This document shows positions 50,174-62,899 of a stretch of 64,000 nucleotides of DNA, one piece after another; positions within the stretch are counted from its first letter, which is position 1, and each line of letters starts with the position of its first letter. A program made the position numbers and the translations under genes. Source of the stretch: Liolophura sinensis (Eukaryota > Mollusca > Polyplacophora > Chitonida > Chitonidae); NCBI RefSeq assembly GCF_032854445.1, contig NC_088300.1, positions 56,952,984 through 57,016,983 on the forward strand, in the 5' to 3' direction. The notes below the pieces were generated by a model that worked only from the letters and a program-made list of their open reading frames with translations, did not search any database and was not told the origin of the DNA.

Positions 50174-50827
50174 TTAATAGACGGGCGCGTCGTGGCAGTC
50201 GGCAGCGGCGTTGTGCACAACGTGGTTGTAGGTGCACTCAACCTGGGACCACAGCTGTCCTAAATCGTGTTTGTAAGGCTCAAAGAATTCCTTGGCTTGG
50301 GAGACTACTTCCTTGGACTTGGCCTGTGTGGCTGTCAAAAACTGAAAGCAAGAAGATAGATGAATCAGTAAGAGAATGAATACAGATGTAGGCAAGTCAT
50401 GCTTACAGGCGTTCCTCAGTCATTCAGTTGATGTGAGAAAGGTTTAGATATTAGTACCATATTTCAGATTTTAAGAAATGTTTGTATAATATTTCTTCTC
50501 TTTTCTGTTTTTGTTAATGAATATATTATCCTTCGTAAGTTGTTCAAATGTCCGAACTACTGTACAAGTTGGCTTATGTAGAAGAATGATCAGCACTCGT
50601 TACGGGTTTTTCTCACTTACGTTGTGGGCTAGTGTTTTCACGTTGTCAACGACGGGCTTGGCTGCTGTTGTACCCTGCTTGAACAAATCAACGAGGTAGG
50701 CGTTGAAGGCGTGGAATTTGGATCCAACATTAGTGAAGATTTTGTTAAGATCCTCGCTCAGGTGGACAGAAAGCTCCTTAAGGCTGTCCAACAAGAATCG
50801 CTTTTCCTGTAACATAAAATATGGCAA

Positions 50828-50903
<76 letters not shown>

Positions 50904-53900
50904 AGTGCTGGTTAGTCGTTGAGTACCCCTGTGTGTGTCGTGCAATTTTTGGAAAGCCGAAATCACGCTTGAGAGCGAGATTACAGCTTATCAAACAAAT
51001 CCACGTGAAACGAGGACCCTTGTTACCTCCCCTGCTCTAACAACATGTCAATTGGGTCAAGCGTCTGGACTAAGTCTTGTCAGTTTGAAGAGTGTAACTA
51101 TATGAGTTTAATCGTCCTTCAGATTTTTGAGCTTTATGTAACCATTGGGAGTGGCACGCTGTCACGAATATGAGATTACACGGTTTCCACAAGATAAGAA
51201 CTTGACACACTTACCAACTTGGTGAGAAATTCAACACATGGAATAATTTCACCTCTTGCAGAGAACAGAATGATAAAAGTATACATAGGTGACACGATCA
51301 GCGAGTACTGATGGTCGTGTCAAGAGTTTATTTACTTATCTATGTGGGCGTAAACTTTAACTGGCTGAGGTGCAAACGGTTGTAATAAAAATAATAAGTA
51401 TCTCACCAGCTCAGCATCTCTCTTTCCTGAAAACAGAAACATAAAAATATCATTGTAACACATGCTTTGGTAGGACAGTTCTTCTCAAAGCTATTGTAAA
51501 CACATATTGTCCCCAAAAGTTTGACAGTTTGCAAAGTATGAACGAAAGAATTAACTGAAAGTTCCTGTTTTCGGTAGCTTAGTTGCAGTACAACACACAT
51601 CTTACCAAAACTGTTGACAATCTCGTGCCAGAAGCTGCTGGCGGTCTTCAGGAAGTTGGAGAAGATGGTAGAAGCAGCACCGTTCAGTTTGGCAAGTTCA
51701 CCTTTGGCGTTTTGCCAGACCTGACCTCCGGTGACTTTAGCCTGGGCCAGAAGTGTGTGTCCCTTCTCGAGGAGATGGTGGGCAACCTGTGGTCAAGATA
51801 AAGACATTTGCATAGATATGTGTGCTTTTTAAAAATTTTCCCCGCTTGTGGTAACATGGGAATAAACTTTCTGCAAAGAAAATGGAACAGAGCCCACAAA
51901 ATAGGCATCGTGACTGCTTTTTAAGGTTTCTTCACCAATCAAGAGCTTTCAAGATTTGAGACACTGTTACTGTCAAATGCCTAGGCCAGTAAGATTTTTC
52001 TTATGTTGCCCGCTTAATGTACAATCTGGATAGCATGATAGAAAATCAGACAGCGTAACACCACACAATCATTCACTATCTCAGGTATGTAGGACAAGTG
52101 AAAAGCCTACATATGGCTGCCAAAGATAATTTTTATTTTAACCTCAATAAGGTAGGTCACTTAACTTAATACGATGTAATGAGCAGCCGGGCACTTCCGG
52201 GTCACGTTTTTCTCACCATACGCATTGATTGGCTGTGGATTAGGGATATCGATACATAGTTTCGGCAGATATCTGTACTGACCTGTTTGCCGTCATCCAC
52301 GGTGGTCTCAATCTGCTTCAGAACTTCCTTTAACTCAGCCTCGAGCTGGGCTCCAATGGCAGTTTGGGTTTCACGCTTACCTAATAATGAACCCGTCATC
52401 TTCATGCTATATATTTCTTCTTGTTAGTGTTTTCTCTACCTACTCCATGTTGGGGTTACAAAAATCTTTTTTAAAAATCTATATATTCCTTCACCACAGC
52501 TTCAATATAGTTGCCGTTCTCATATATTGTTAGTTTTAGCTTAATAAATGTGCTCTGGTAATAATGTACCTGAAGCAGGAGATGAGAGAAACTCTTAAGA
52601 TGAAGGGCACGCGTAATAAAAAGTCTAAAAGCTCAAATTCTAAATTAAGATTTATTAAATCAGTCAAACAGCCGAAATCATTGTTTAGATTATCTTACCA
52701 AAGCTGTTGACAATCTCGTGCCAGAAGCTGCTGGCAGTTTTCAGGAAGTTGGAGAAGATGGTAGAAGCAGCATCGTTCAGTTTGGCAAGTTCACCTTTGG
52801 CGTTTTGCCAGACCTGACCTCCGGTGACTTTAGCCTGGGCCAGAAGTGTGTGTCCCTTCTCGAGGAGATCGTGGGCAACCTGTGGTTAGCATAAAACACA
52901 TCCCTGTCACAACAAATATGTACATTCTCCAGTGATCGAGGTCACGGCAGCGACGAGAATACAGTAAAATCACAGGAACAGACTAGAACAATTACAAATG
53001 AAGAGCATAAATAACTTGTAGCAATGAAGCTGCGTCATGCATGCGGGATGCACGTAGATATAATAGATAGAAACTGCAGGGATGAAAGAGCCATTGCGTT
53101 GTTCATAACTGGCGATTAATTGTTGCAAAACCTCGTGCCTATATTTTACCTCTGTATAAGAGCGAACTCAAACTGACCTGTTTGCCTTCATCCACAGTGG
53201 TCTCAATTTGCTTCAGAACTGTCTTTAACTCAGCCTCGAGCTGGGATCCAATGCCAGTCTGGGTTTCACGTTTACCTGCAGGTCAATATCGACATGGTAA
53301 AACATGGAAGGGGTGCATCTTTTATTGATCAAAAGCAATTGAGAATATTTACTATTGAACTATATTTTCAGTTTGATTAAAAAATTCATTACAAAAATTA
53401 TACGTGATCTCAATCACTTTCTGGGATCTGAATGCCAGATAGACGCACAGTCTAATCTTGAAAGTAATCTTGAATAACATGTATTGAACATGAGAAATGT
53501 TAACTAGACTGACTAAATCTATAGTCTAAAATTCACACAGAGCAATAACATTACCATATCTAATTTGTGTCAAAGGGAGACGTACCAAAAGCAGAGTGGA
53601 TCTCGGACCAAAGATGGCTGACCCCTTTCAGAAAGCCGGAGACGATGGTCGCGGCCTCGCCTTCCAGTTTGGCTAGCTCGCCCTTGGAGTTCTCCCACAC
53701 CTTTCCTCCTACTGTCTTGGCTTGCTCCAGAAGAGTTTTCCCTTTGTTCAACAGGTCATGAGCAACCTGATGAAGCGCAAAAACATACACGTGCAGAAAT
53801 GAATAAACTTTTTAAAATGTGTATATTGTTACACGAATTGTGCATATTACTGAGTTAGAAAATAAATCTACACAACTCATAAGATAAAAAATCGGATTGG

Positions 53901-56900
53901 CGTCATTTTAAAAAAATCACGAATGGTACATATTACTCATGTTATTTAGAGTGTGCATATTATAAGAAATGCGTCATAACAAGTCATACACAAAAGTGTT
54001 AGCGTTATTTGGAAATTACATTTTTCTGGACACATACATGTATTATAGTCGTGAAATTTGGCTGAGCCTGCTTCGGGTTTCGAACTATGGACCTCAGAGT
54101 CAGGAACTAACTCGCCATCAAAATATGTCAATGACGTAGGCCATTCCGCCATGAGTCCTCCAAATAGGCAGCAGTATAAGACCTGTCATACATGGAGAAG
54201 TCAAACGGCCGGTACGCAGAAGTAGGCCGCGACGCAAGGCCATTTTAAAAAACGCGCCCCCTTGTGAAGAGCAAGAACACCTTTCCAACAACAAAAACAA
54301 CACGATTGTCCTCCCACATAGCTTAACTGCTCGTCATAGCCTTTTGAATTTTTGGACATATTCTTACCTTTCCTCCGGCGGCGACGGTAGACTCAATGTC
54401 TCCTAAAACCTTCTTGATCTCAGCATGGAGATCAGCGGCCTCTCTGCGCCTAGAAATAACGAGACAAACGGAATGAAATATATGATTAAGAATCAGTCAC
54501 ACTGAGCAAAATATAGGCATCAATTTCACTCATTTGTCGTTTGATATTAAATCTGTATATGTGACGCAGGGATTCATGACCTGCTAAGCACCACACACAA
54601 CACCCATGACAGTTTCCTACTTCATTGGGAACGATCTTATATATGTCCCATACAAACGTGTTAAGTTAGTCAAAGTCTTACCCTTTTTATATGGAATCGT
54701 GGGAACGGCATGTTTAAGTTGATAGCAAGATAAGTTCTTACTGGTTACTTAGGTAATTCCGGCTACCCACTACTTACTGGGTTTTGGAGCATGCAGGTCC
54801 AGAATGGGCGACATGCTGATATTCACACTCAATCTCAGTCCACAGTTCTCCCAGATCGTGTTTGTATGGCTCGAAGAAGGTCTGGGCCTGCTTGACTACT
54901 TCCTGGGACTTGGCGGCTGTGGCGTTCAAGAACTACAGCAGATATATGGCCTAGATGATTCTTCTAAGCTCATAAACAGCTCTACATACACTTTACAGCA
55001 GTTCTGCAACATTTACCAAAGTACTTAGCAGATAAAAAAAAAACACCATGGCGCTGATGTCCAAGGCAGTCTGGAGAAGATTTCGGTTAAAACATTTACA
55101 TGAATGTGAACATGCAGGGAGCAACTATGCCTTTAGCTACTAACGTTTCAACCTGCACGGTTTCCATCTACCATAATGCTGGCCGCCGTCGTATAAGTGA
55201 AATATTCTTGAGTACGGCGTAAAACACCAATCAAATAAAAAAAAAAAAATAACTAACGTTTTCGGCGAGTCCTTTCACGTTGTCAATAATCGGTTGGGCA
55301 TTATGAACTTGTTCCTTGAAGACGTTGCCAATGTACTCGTTGAAGTCTCTAAGGTGGGTACCGATGTCATGGAACAGGGCTTGCATGTCCTTGGACAGGC
55401 GGGCGTTGAAGGCTTTGATGTCGTCCAACAAGAAACGCCTCTGAAAATAGGACAATCGGTAACAAGACAATGGTGATGTGAGTGAAATATTTATTTCATC
55501 GGGTCATGTACAAATGACAGCAGATCAACATATTTTAACATGCTAATTTTATTTATTACATTTATTTATTTGTTTTATTTATTAATTTGATTGGTGTTCA
55601 GATGACGATGACGGTGGCCATCATTATGGTGGGAGAAAACCGGGCAGAGCACGATTATTTAGGATCGTTATTAAAAGGGGCAGTATAATATAAATGTTTG
55701 AGGGCAATAGAGGGATATTAACTGTTTTCATAAAGAATACAAATTTAGGAGAAGCCTTCAGAATCAGACGAAACTTTACCTCAGCCGATCTTTTCCCTGA
55801 AAGAATAAAACAAACCGTCAGTTAAGAAGATATAATTAAACAAAGTCTCGCGGAAAAGATGGGAACTAATTGTGCTGACTACTTTACAAGACTTTGGCTT
55901 AAATTTCCTATATTTAAGATGATATTTAAACGCGCATGTATAAGATGTAAGTTGGATATATAATATGTGGTTACCAATGACATGTTGAAGCTCGTGCCAG
56001 AGGTTGCTGATGTTCTTCAGCCAGCCTCCGAAGACAGAGGCAGCAGCGGTGTTCAGCTTAGCAAGTTCCCCTTGTGCGGTGTGCCAAACCTGACCGCCAA
56101 GGGTCTTGGCCTGCTCCAACAGGGTGTGACCCTTGGTGAGAAGGTCATGTGCAACCTGTGAAGCAAGGGAAGGCGACTCTGTAATATGCCACAACAGGAT
56201 AGACAAAATATAATCACCCAGCAACTTACAAATAAATAGCCACAAAAAGACATCCCTTTTGAAATTCATCCTCAAATGTTATTTTATTGTAAAAAGGCAT
56301 ACATTTTTCGCTCAGAAGATGGAGGTAATAGGCCACAAATGGCCACTAATGATCACACGTTCGCTAAGTTGATTGTAACTACTGTCACAATTAACGTTAA
56401 GGTTTCCGTCCTAGTTATAGTCAAATATAGCCTATGATATATCTTTCAGGAACAGGACCTATTACTAAGACATACTTAAAGTTAGTGGACTCCACTGTCA
56501 CAAATGACGTAGCACAACTGAACCATACTACTGACTCATGTTAACTATTGTACTTCGATAAATCTTAACAGACAAGGTAAACAGATATACATCTGCAGTG
56601 TATCAAATTCAGATATACGAGAAAGGGTTTGAAATCATTTTACAGCCGAATGCATGTTAACAAATAACGTGCATTTCATTTTTAAGATTTGTAGAGATTT
56701 AAAGACTATCCGCTCTTGTTCTATGTTGTATATTATGAATATTTTGCTCATACCGCTTTCCCCTGGTCCACTGTTGTCTCGATCTGAGACAAGACTTGCT
56801 TCAGTTCCGCTTCAACCTGGGCACCCAGGTCGGTCTGGGTCTCTCGTCCTGTGGAGGACAAGTAAACGATAAGATTGTAGCTTGTTCAAGTTCATGAATG

Positions 56901-57648
56901 CTTGGTGTTTACAGTGACTTTTAGCATTAAATTTTGAGACATCCAAGCGGTGTATGTCTCCTTGTCGTAGAGCGGTCCCGACGTCGGTTTTGACGCCTGG
57001 ATTCAATGCAGGCATTCGTCATAGAATAAAACCACCAGGTTTATTGTACAACTTGGACTAGTTTGGACTTCTGTTGAACGAAGAAGTACCAAAATTATCT
57101 ACCGTGTTTAAGCTTGAACCCTGGATATGTCGCTTACTCGGTGGGATATGGAGTGGTTACATTCCAGAAATTTCCCCCTAGGATGTTCTAAACATGTTAC
57201 TCTTATAAGCACATTCTACGTGTAAATTCGTGTAACAAAATGTCCCCATATGATAAAGAAAACGATTTCAATGTGGTACCAGCAACCTGCAGATGGTCGT
57301 GGGTTTCCCCAGGGCTCTTCCCGGTTTCCTCTCACCAAAACGCTGGCCGCCGTCGTATAAGTGAAATATTCTTGAGTACGGCGTAAATCATCAATCAAAT
57401 CAATAAATCGATGTGGAAATTTAGAACTGTGTTAGAATTGAATTTCTTATTGTGGTAGAAAATTATATTTCAAACGATGTCGAGATCTTCAGTGCTATGC
57501 TATTGGAAGGTTACCAGGTATATATGACCAGACCCCACTCACTATCAAGATGTGACATCAGACACGAGAAAATGAACTCAAATTAGTACTTACTGATGAC
57601 GGAGGCATTGATTGCAACGAAAAGTGCCAAACAAATCACCAGCTTCAT
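50174..57648 (-). CDS. Secreted amphipathic-helix repeat protein, 626 aa, modular (apolipophorin-like)
   Basis: Minus exons: signal 57648-57594; A 56848-56754; B 56155-55975; micro 55796-55780; C 55440-55258; D 54932-54778; A1 54449-54368; B1 53766-53586; A2 53275-53178; B2 52879-52699; A3 52380-52283; B3 51786-51606; micro 51426-51407; C2 50806-50621; D2 50341-50174 (TAA). All phases agree: 1881 nt, 626 aa. The signal peptide is MKLVICLALFVAINASVI. A modules read RETQTxxGAQxEAELKxVLxQIETT; B modules VAHDLLxKGHTLLxQAK..GGQVW..GELAKLN; C modules RRFLLDDIK..; D modules AKSQEVV..FFEPYKHDLG with two Cys. Every module predicts amphipathic helices, as in exchangeable apolipoproteins, but no family was identified with certainty. 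B exons are all 181 nt. A2B2 and A3B3 are near-identical. The D-to-A1 junction is unusual (see findings), so two genes joined, or two separate genes, remain possible. Confidence 0.85.
50829..50901. repeat. (AT)n microsatellite, about 36 dinucleotides
   Basis: A pure AT/TA run, ending about 20 bp from the acceptor of exon C2 (exon starts at 50806 on minus). Confidence 0.97.
54020..54170 (-). mobile_element. tRNA-like SINE remnant
   Basis: On minus it contains CATGGCGGAATGGCCTACGT and a B-box-like GTTCGAAACCCGAAGC, in the intron between A1 and B1. Diverged tRNA-related sequence; no intact tRNA fold was verified. Confidence 0.4.
55149..55251 (+). mobile_element. 5'-truncated SINE inserted exactly at a splice donor
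   Basis: The family A 3' part (CCATAATGCTGGCCGCCGTC through GGCGTAAAACACCAATCAAA and a poly-A tail) is flanked by ACTAACGTTT at 55139-55148 and 55252-55261. On the gene strand the duplicated target reads AAAC|GTTAGT, the donor of exon C. Confidence 0.85.
55551..55655 (-). mobile_element. SINE family A, 3' fragment
   Basis: TTTGATTGGTGTTCAGATGA then TTATGGTGGGAGAAAACCGG and GCAGAGC, truncated; in the intron between the micro-exon and exon C. Confidence 0.7.
57277..57410 (+). mobile_element. SINE family A, 5'-truncated
   Basis: CAGCAACCTGCAGATGGTCG through TTGAGTACGGCGTAAATCAT and an A/T tail, in the intron after the signal-peptide exon. Confidence 0.8.
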
Positions 57649-58093
57649 GATGTTTTCTACAAAAAAAAATATTAATGTTTTATACTCGGTTGTCAAACTG
57701 TAATCGGATGAGTAACTAATGGGCCCTTGATTTGAATCCAGCAATACCTGTATCGTAAATGATTACAAGAGCCTTGCCGTGCCACTCCTAATATGGCGTC
57801 TTATTTTACCTGTGGAATTATGCATATCATTTGATCAAGAAAAGTCGTGACAGCATTCTTCTGACCAAATCACAATTTCAGCTTAAAATAACGGATATTT
57901 TGTTGCATAACACATTCCAAATATGTCTCTCATACAGGTTAGAACTTTACAAAGATACAAAATAAAATACAAAGTTGCACAAAGAGAATGTTTCGCCATG
58001 AATGTTCACAATATAAAAACAAACTGCTAATAAATAGTTCCTGAATTTTCCAGCATAAAATTCTTCTTTTGTGTTGGTAAATCCATATCTTAC

Positions 58094-58154
58094 CTTATTA
58101 TGCTCCTAAAATGGCTCGGAAAGGCAACCTATTAAGAAAAACTCGCCTTTTATA
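58094..58154 (-). promoter_or_regulatory. TATA box and 5' UTR exon of the helical-repeat gene
   Basis: On minus, CCTATAAAAGGCGAG gives a consensus TATA box (58148-58154). About 55 bp downstream a donor AATAAG|GTAAGATA ends a short non-coding exon at 58094. The next acceptor (TTTTTTGTAG at 57657) precedes AAAACATCATGAAG, which carries the start codon. A strong TATA promoter suits an abundant secreted product. Confidence 0.75.
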
Positions 58155-61100
58155 GGCCCCGGAGATGATGGCTCCACCCCCCCATGTCACGCCAAACAGC
58201 CGGGCATGTTGTCCTGGATTCACGACAGAGACCACCTGGAGTTCCCACACCTGGTCAGCACGATATTGGCTATCTTTGACATTGACGAGTCACGGACTTT
58301 GCCCTCTGTATGACGTGTGACTGTGATACTATGTTACCACTTTCTCTTGTTTATTTGTGATCAGTGATGCTCCTTTCTCCAGTTCGTTTCCAAACGTTCC
58401 ATTTGCCCGGAGACAAACTTTTGAAATAATTTTGCTAATCTATGCTAACATATGATTACAATATCCTGAAACCAATGTTTTTATCTGTGTGTGGTTGGAG
58501 ACGAAAGCTTCTATCTCTTTTGTAGTTTGTTTTGAGGAAATATACATATATGTAATAAACGCTTAAAATAGTTAAAGAGCCACGACGGATTATTCTTTTT
58601 ATTAGTTAGATTGCTTTTGCTGCAGGAAATGCCTGCAGTATATGTTATCTCGGAGTAACCAATATGGCAGGGTCACACAAAAGTACACTATTATGAACTG
58701 AAATATACAAGACAAGCCTGCATGACATTTGGACGATATTGTTTTCCCTTTCACAGGACAGAACGTACTGCGATGACCCCTTAGAATCAGCAGTAATAGT
58801 TCACATTCCTTTGTCAGAGAATATTAGGTTTTGTTATGAGGTCTCATGATGACGACATAAGAGTGTAAGAGGCAGTCTGTGTGTGCAATAGTCAGGACCA
58901 ACGGCCAGCCAACTGAAAACGTTCAGAACCTTCGGACAAAGAACATTACATCTTTTTATCTGACAGCGGGTGCCAATGTTACCAAACTATAATTTCTTCT
59001 TCAAAGTTTTTGACATACGCCTCAACAGCTGTCAAATGGTGCCAAAACTTATACAGGTTTCTGCTCATACTGCCTGATTCTTGAAAACACGAGCATGACT
59101 GGAATGTGTAACCTTACCATAGTTTTTTGTGGCATGTTGTTACATTAATCTACAAATCAGGCTGTATTGTTCCTTCTTACACTAAAGTGTAGTGGAAATG
59201 TTTGGTGGAAAGCCTTGAACATTTTACATAAGACCATATTTTGACCAAAGTTCGGCATATGAATCTGGTCACACGTCATGAAGTCGTGCGTGAATGCGAT
59301 AACGCTTCAGCTCATAGTATGGCTATATTTATCAGCCTGCCTGGTACTTGAAGTATTATTTATCATGCAGACAAACATGTCGACCGCCATAGTGCATGGG
59401 AACTAAGTTGAACTATTTGTTATGCAAATGTTTCCTACTGCTTTGAATGTGTGTTCATTTCTTGACAAACTTCATCTGGAGTCCGTTGTACCAACCAAGC
59501 CCACTTACTATGGTCACGTATGCCATCACTTTATGTTGTCATGGAAGTTATGCATAAGGCATACCGTATCAGATGATTGCTTCATAAAATGGCTTTAATT
59601 GCGTTACTCGGACGTTTCCAATTCATTCCCAGTATGTGTGATACATAACTCAAACTTAGAGATCAGCAAAATTTTTATACATTAAAGAAGTAACATTACA
59701 CAGACATGTGGTGAGAAAAAGTTTAGGTACGGACGTGAGGTACACGTTTGGACGGTTTTTGTTGGCATTAGGGCGCCAACATTGTCTTGAAGATTTAATT
59801 TCATAGATAAAATGCACCAATGCTTCTTTACAAAGGACCTGGTATGGTAAGGCGGGCAATCGGCTACAGTGAATGAAATTCTGCACCTCAAGAATCAAAA
59901 CTGAATTAAGCTGTGATTGACAGCTGTTGACTCACTCTTAAGGTCACTAGTGAGTGAGTGTGTGAGTGCTTGGGGTTTAACGTCGTACTTAACAATTTTT
60001 CAGTCATATGACGACGAAGTAATCCTTAAAGTGCATGCAATGTACCTCCTTAATGCAAGACGGATTTCCACCGCTGCTTCACTGAAACACCTTACCGAAG
60101 GCAAGTAAGCTGCCCCGCCCGAGCCACTATACTGATACGTGTCAACCAGTCATTGCACTATACCCTTCATGCTGAACGCCAAGCGAGGAAGTTACAACTT
60201 CCTCTTTTAAGGTCTTAGGTATGACTCAACCCAGGATTGACCCTGGATCTACCGCTCCCGAAGTAAGGCGACTTGTCTTTCCTGTCTGTTTTACTCCTCC
60301 TTTTCCATTATTTGTCAAGCATGCACAAGTAAAGCTGCATACATGCACTGAAAACATGGTTAGGTCAAAAAATCGAAATTATGACTAGTCACACTGAAAT
60401 ATCTTTTTTGTGTTAGGCCATGTAGAGATGAGAAAATCACTGCACCACAAAAGTAACTTTCTGGAAAATTCTTCAGCAGGTCGTTAAACACCAATAAACT
60501 AAGTAAATAATACATAAAAAATGTAACTTTCAGCTTTATAACTACGCTACATGTAACATATAGCATGGCACGTCACTCATAGACGCCCACACGTTCTCTC
60601 AAGCAGGGTTCGTCTAGGCTTTCCATGTAGTTAACACATGTTACATATTATCATACTTTAACGATTATCGCTTCCATCCCAGGACAACACGTATTTAATG
60701 CAGGATCGCCCATATCTTTACTCACACACACACTGCTAAGATTCGAACTCTTTCTCAACGTACTACATGTTCTCCATGGTGACTCCGTTAGATTGTTGTA
60801 CTATAAAAGACGCTGTACAAACGTCGGTAGAAATGCGGATTTTAAAATGTGCCAACATGTGACAAAACTGATCACATTATACTGTTTAACTTTTACAAAT
60901 GGAGACAAACGTTAACCAGCACGCAGAGATACACACATGAAAATTTCAGTAAAGCTGTCTTTCTAGTTAACGTTCATCTGCATATATGAAATAAAACAGA
61001 CCATGCCTCGTTTGAGCCCCTTTTATAATAATCTCTTTCATGGTCTTATAACTTTTATTGGCGCTTCTAGCAAGATTTATACTTCTGATTCGGAAATTTA

Positions 61101-62000
61101 CAGAATTGTGCTGGGATTCTGAATTTGCACTTTCTCATCGTACCTTTCCGGGGCCTACTCACCGCTTAACGGTACCACGTCCTTTCCTCTACATAGACTA
61201 TATTCTGCCTGAAGAACCAACACAGGAGTGTGACAGATTTACGACTTATCTACCATAATCAAATTCTTGTTTTATGCAATTGTTTTGTCAGTTTTAATGA
61301 TTACGTACTTAATTAGTACATGGAACTTCTATGCATGTAATAATCATTGTACACAATAATTTATCGATGAGAATGAAAAGGTGCATCAAGACATGTACTT
61401 CTACCTAATCAGATACTTGTGGATTTTCAACTAAACAAGCATTAAAAGGCGACATAAAAGACATTACTTTATTTTCAGCTTTGGAACGATTTTTGTGAAC
61501 ACCACACCACACGTACGATTACTTATGAACATGTAGGCCAGCATGCACCAGATGTGTGACACATGGAATCAGCGCATCACTGTTGTGACGTCAAGGCGAG
61601 TTCTGGCATTCTTCAGTGGCCCAATCTCCTTGCAATACCCTCACTTCACCTCACGTGACGTTTACCTGCACCTCACAAAACAGTCCATTGTTAAACCAGA
61701 TGCTAAAGAATTAGTATCACATGTAATACCAAAATTTCTGATCTTTTTCGCCCATATCCATTGTTCGAAGTGTAATCCGGTTTTTCTACACATACATCTA
61801 CAGGTATTCGAATGCAAAATTTCTAATTTTCTTTCATTAAAAAAAATAATAATAATAAATATTTCTGGTACTGGTATTAATTTAGAAATGTGGGAATTCG
61901 TCGTTGTCACAATATTAGAAGAATTTGCAACAGAACTAAGCGATTTAAAGCATATGCTCCATAGATGTGTTATCACAAAATTGAGTGTCGGAAATGAAAA
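58155..62000. other. Gene-poor spacer upstream of the helical-repeat gene
   Basis: No supported gene. It contains a family B SINE (59950-60265) and otherwise AT-rich unique sequence. Two overlapping open frames (153 codons on plus at 61543-62004, and one opposite) have no coding signature. Confidence 0.55.
59950..60265 (-). mobile_element. SINE family B copy
   Basis: The plus strand reads TTTAACGTCGTACTTAACAA, TTTTTCAGTCATATGACGAC, and ends ATTGACCCTGGATCTACCGC (complement of the tRNA-like head). Same layout as 1738-2042. Confidence 0.65.
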
Positions 62001-62851
62001 CTAACCAAAACCCCCGAAAAACTTGTTTAGAAAGTTGGGCATGCTGTATCCTCGTTTTAGCATGCTTGGCGCTGCTCTGATCTGTCCGTCCTCCAGTATA
62101 AGGTCTACTTGTTGGATGGCCCGGGGTAAGTGGTCATCTTCCTGTATTAAATGAAAAGTTTCAGCACTGCATAACATAAGTTATACGTCAAAAAGATTCA
62201 CTTACATGCATTGTATCAATCAGTTAGAATTTTTGTTTTATTTATTTATTTAATTGGTGTTTTACGCCGTACTTAAGAATATTTCACTTTTACGATGACG
62301 ACCAGCATTGTGGTGGAAGGAAACTGGACAGACTCATGACCACACAAGCCCGAGGGAAACCCACGAGAATCCACAGGTTGCTTCCAGACCTTCTCACGTA
62401 CGGCCGAAGAGGAAGCCAGCATGGGCTGGACTTGAACTCACAGCGACCGCATTGGTGAGAGTCTTCTTGGTCATTGCTCCGCGCTGGCGTGCTAACTACC
62501 TTGACCATCTCGGCCCACAGAACTTTTGTTTAAACAGAATCAGGTGATTTGACGTATTCATGACGTAAAATTACACAAGGGTGTCTTTATTCGCTTCTTA
62601 TAGGATCTTGACACACTGACTATTGAACTTACAGCTGTTGATGAGCGATCAGATTTTCATCGTCAGGCAACATCTTTTTGCTATGTATTACATCCCGAAT
62701 GCTGTACGATTGTTTTGAAAACGTTCTAAGGGAATTAAAGTACATCGTATTGGAGAAAAGTCTAATTGACTTCATAACACATTTTACCTTCTCCATCAAC
62801 CCCGGTTGGTCCATCTTCACCAGCGTCTGGTACAGAGCTAAGGAGTCTGAC
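62001..62851 (-). CDS. 3' end of a gene with a neuropeptide-like C-terminus (partial)
   Basis: Two exons on minus. The penultimate, about 62851-62788 (acceptor GACTCAG, donor GAGAAG|GTAAAA), encodes SDSLALYQTLVKMDQPGLME then K. The last, 62141-62001 (acceptor TTAATACAG), has 46 codons and TAG. The junction is phase 0. The last exon gives EDDHLPRAIQQVDLILEDGQ, then IRAAPSMLKR and GYSMPNFLNKFFGGFG before the stop. KR followed by a short peptide with a C-terminal Gly is the classic layout of a prohormone: convertase cleavage and amidation would give a 15-residue amide. No signal peptide was found; upstream exons are presumably past 62.9 kb or outside the window. The family was not recognised, and the acceptor of the penultimate exon is the weakest part of the model. 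Confidence 0.55.
62239..62519 (-). mobile_element. tRNA-headed SINE (family A), near full length
   Basis: Reversed copy from TTTAATTGGTGTTTTACGCC to the head complement CTTGACCATCTCGGCCC. Flanks GAATTTTTGTTT (62228-62239) and GAACTTTTGTTT (62520-62531) look like a target duplication with one change. In the intron of the partial prohormone-like gene. Confidence 0.85.
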
Positions 62852-62899
62852 CTGAGTCGTACCCCGGGAAATACAAAATTTGCCACAAGTACAATATTA

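Noticed and set aside
54449-54700. Separate promoter for the distal helical modules (CATATAAAAAGGG near 54.69 kb on minus)
   Set aside because: No signal-peptide or start exon fits between it and exon A1, and A1 needs a phase-2 donor, which exon D supplies. Kept only as an alternative.
61543-62004. 153-codon plus-strand frame and the opposing frame
   Set aside because: Composition looks non-coding, no recognised motif, and it runs into the last exon of the minus-strand gene.
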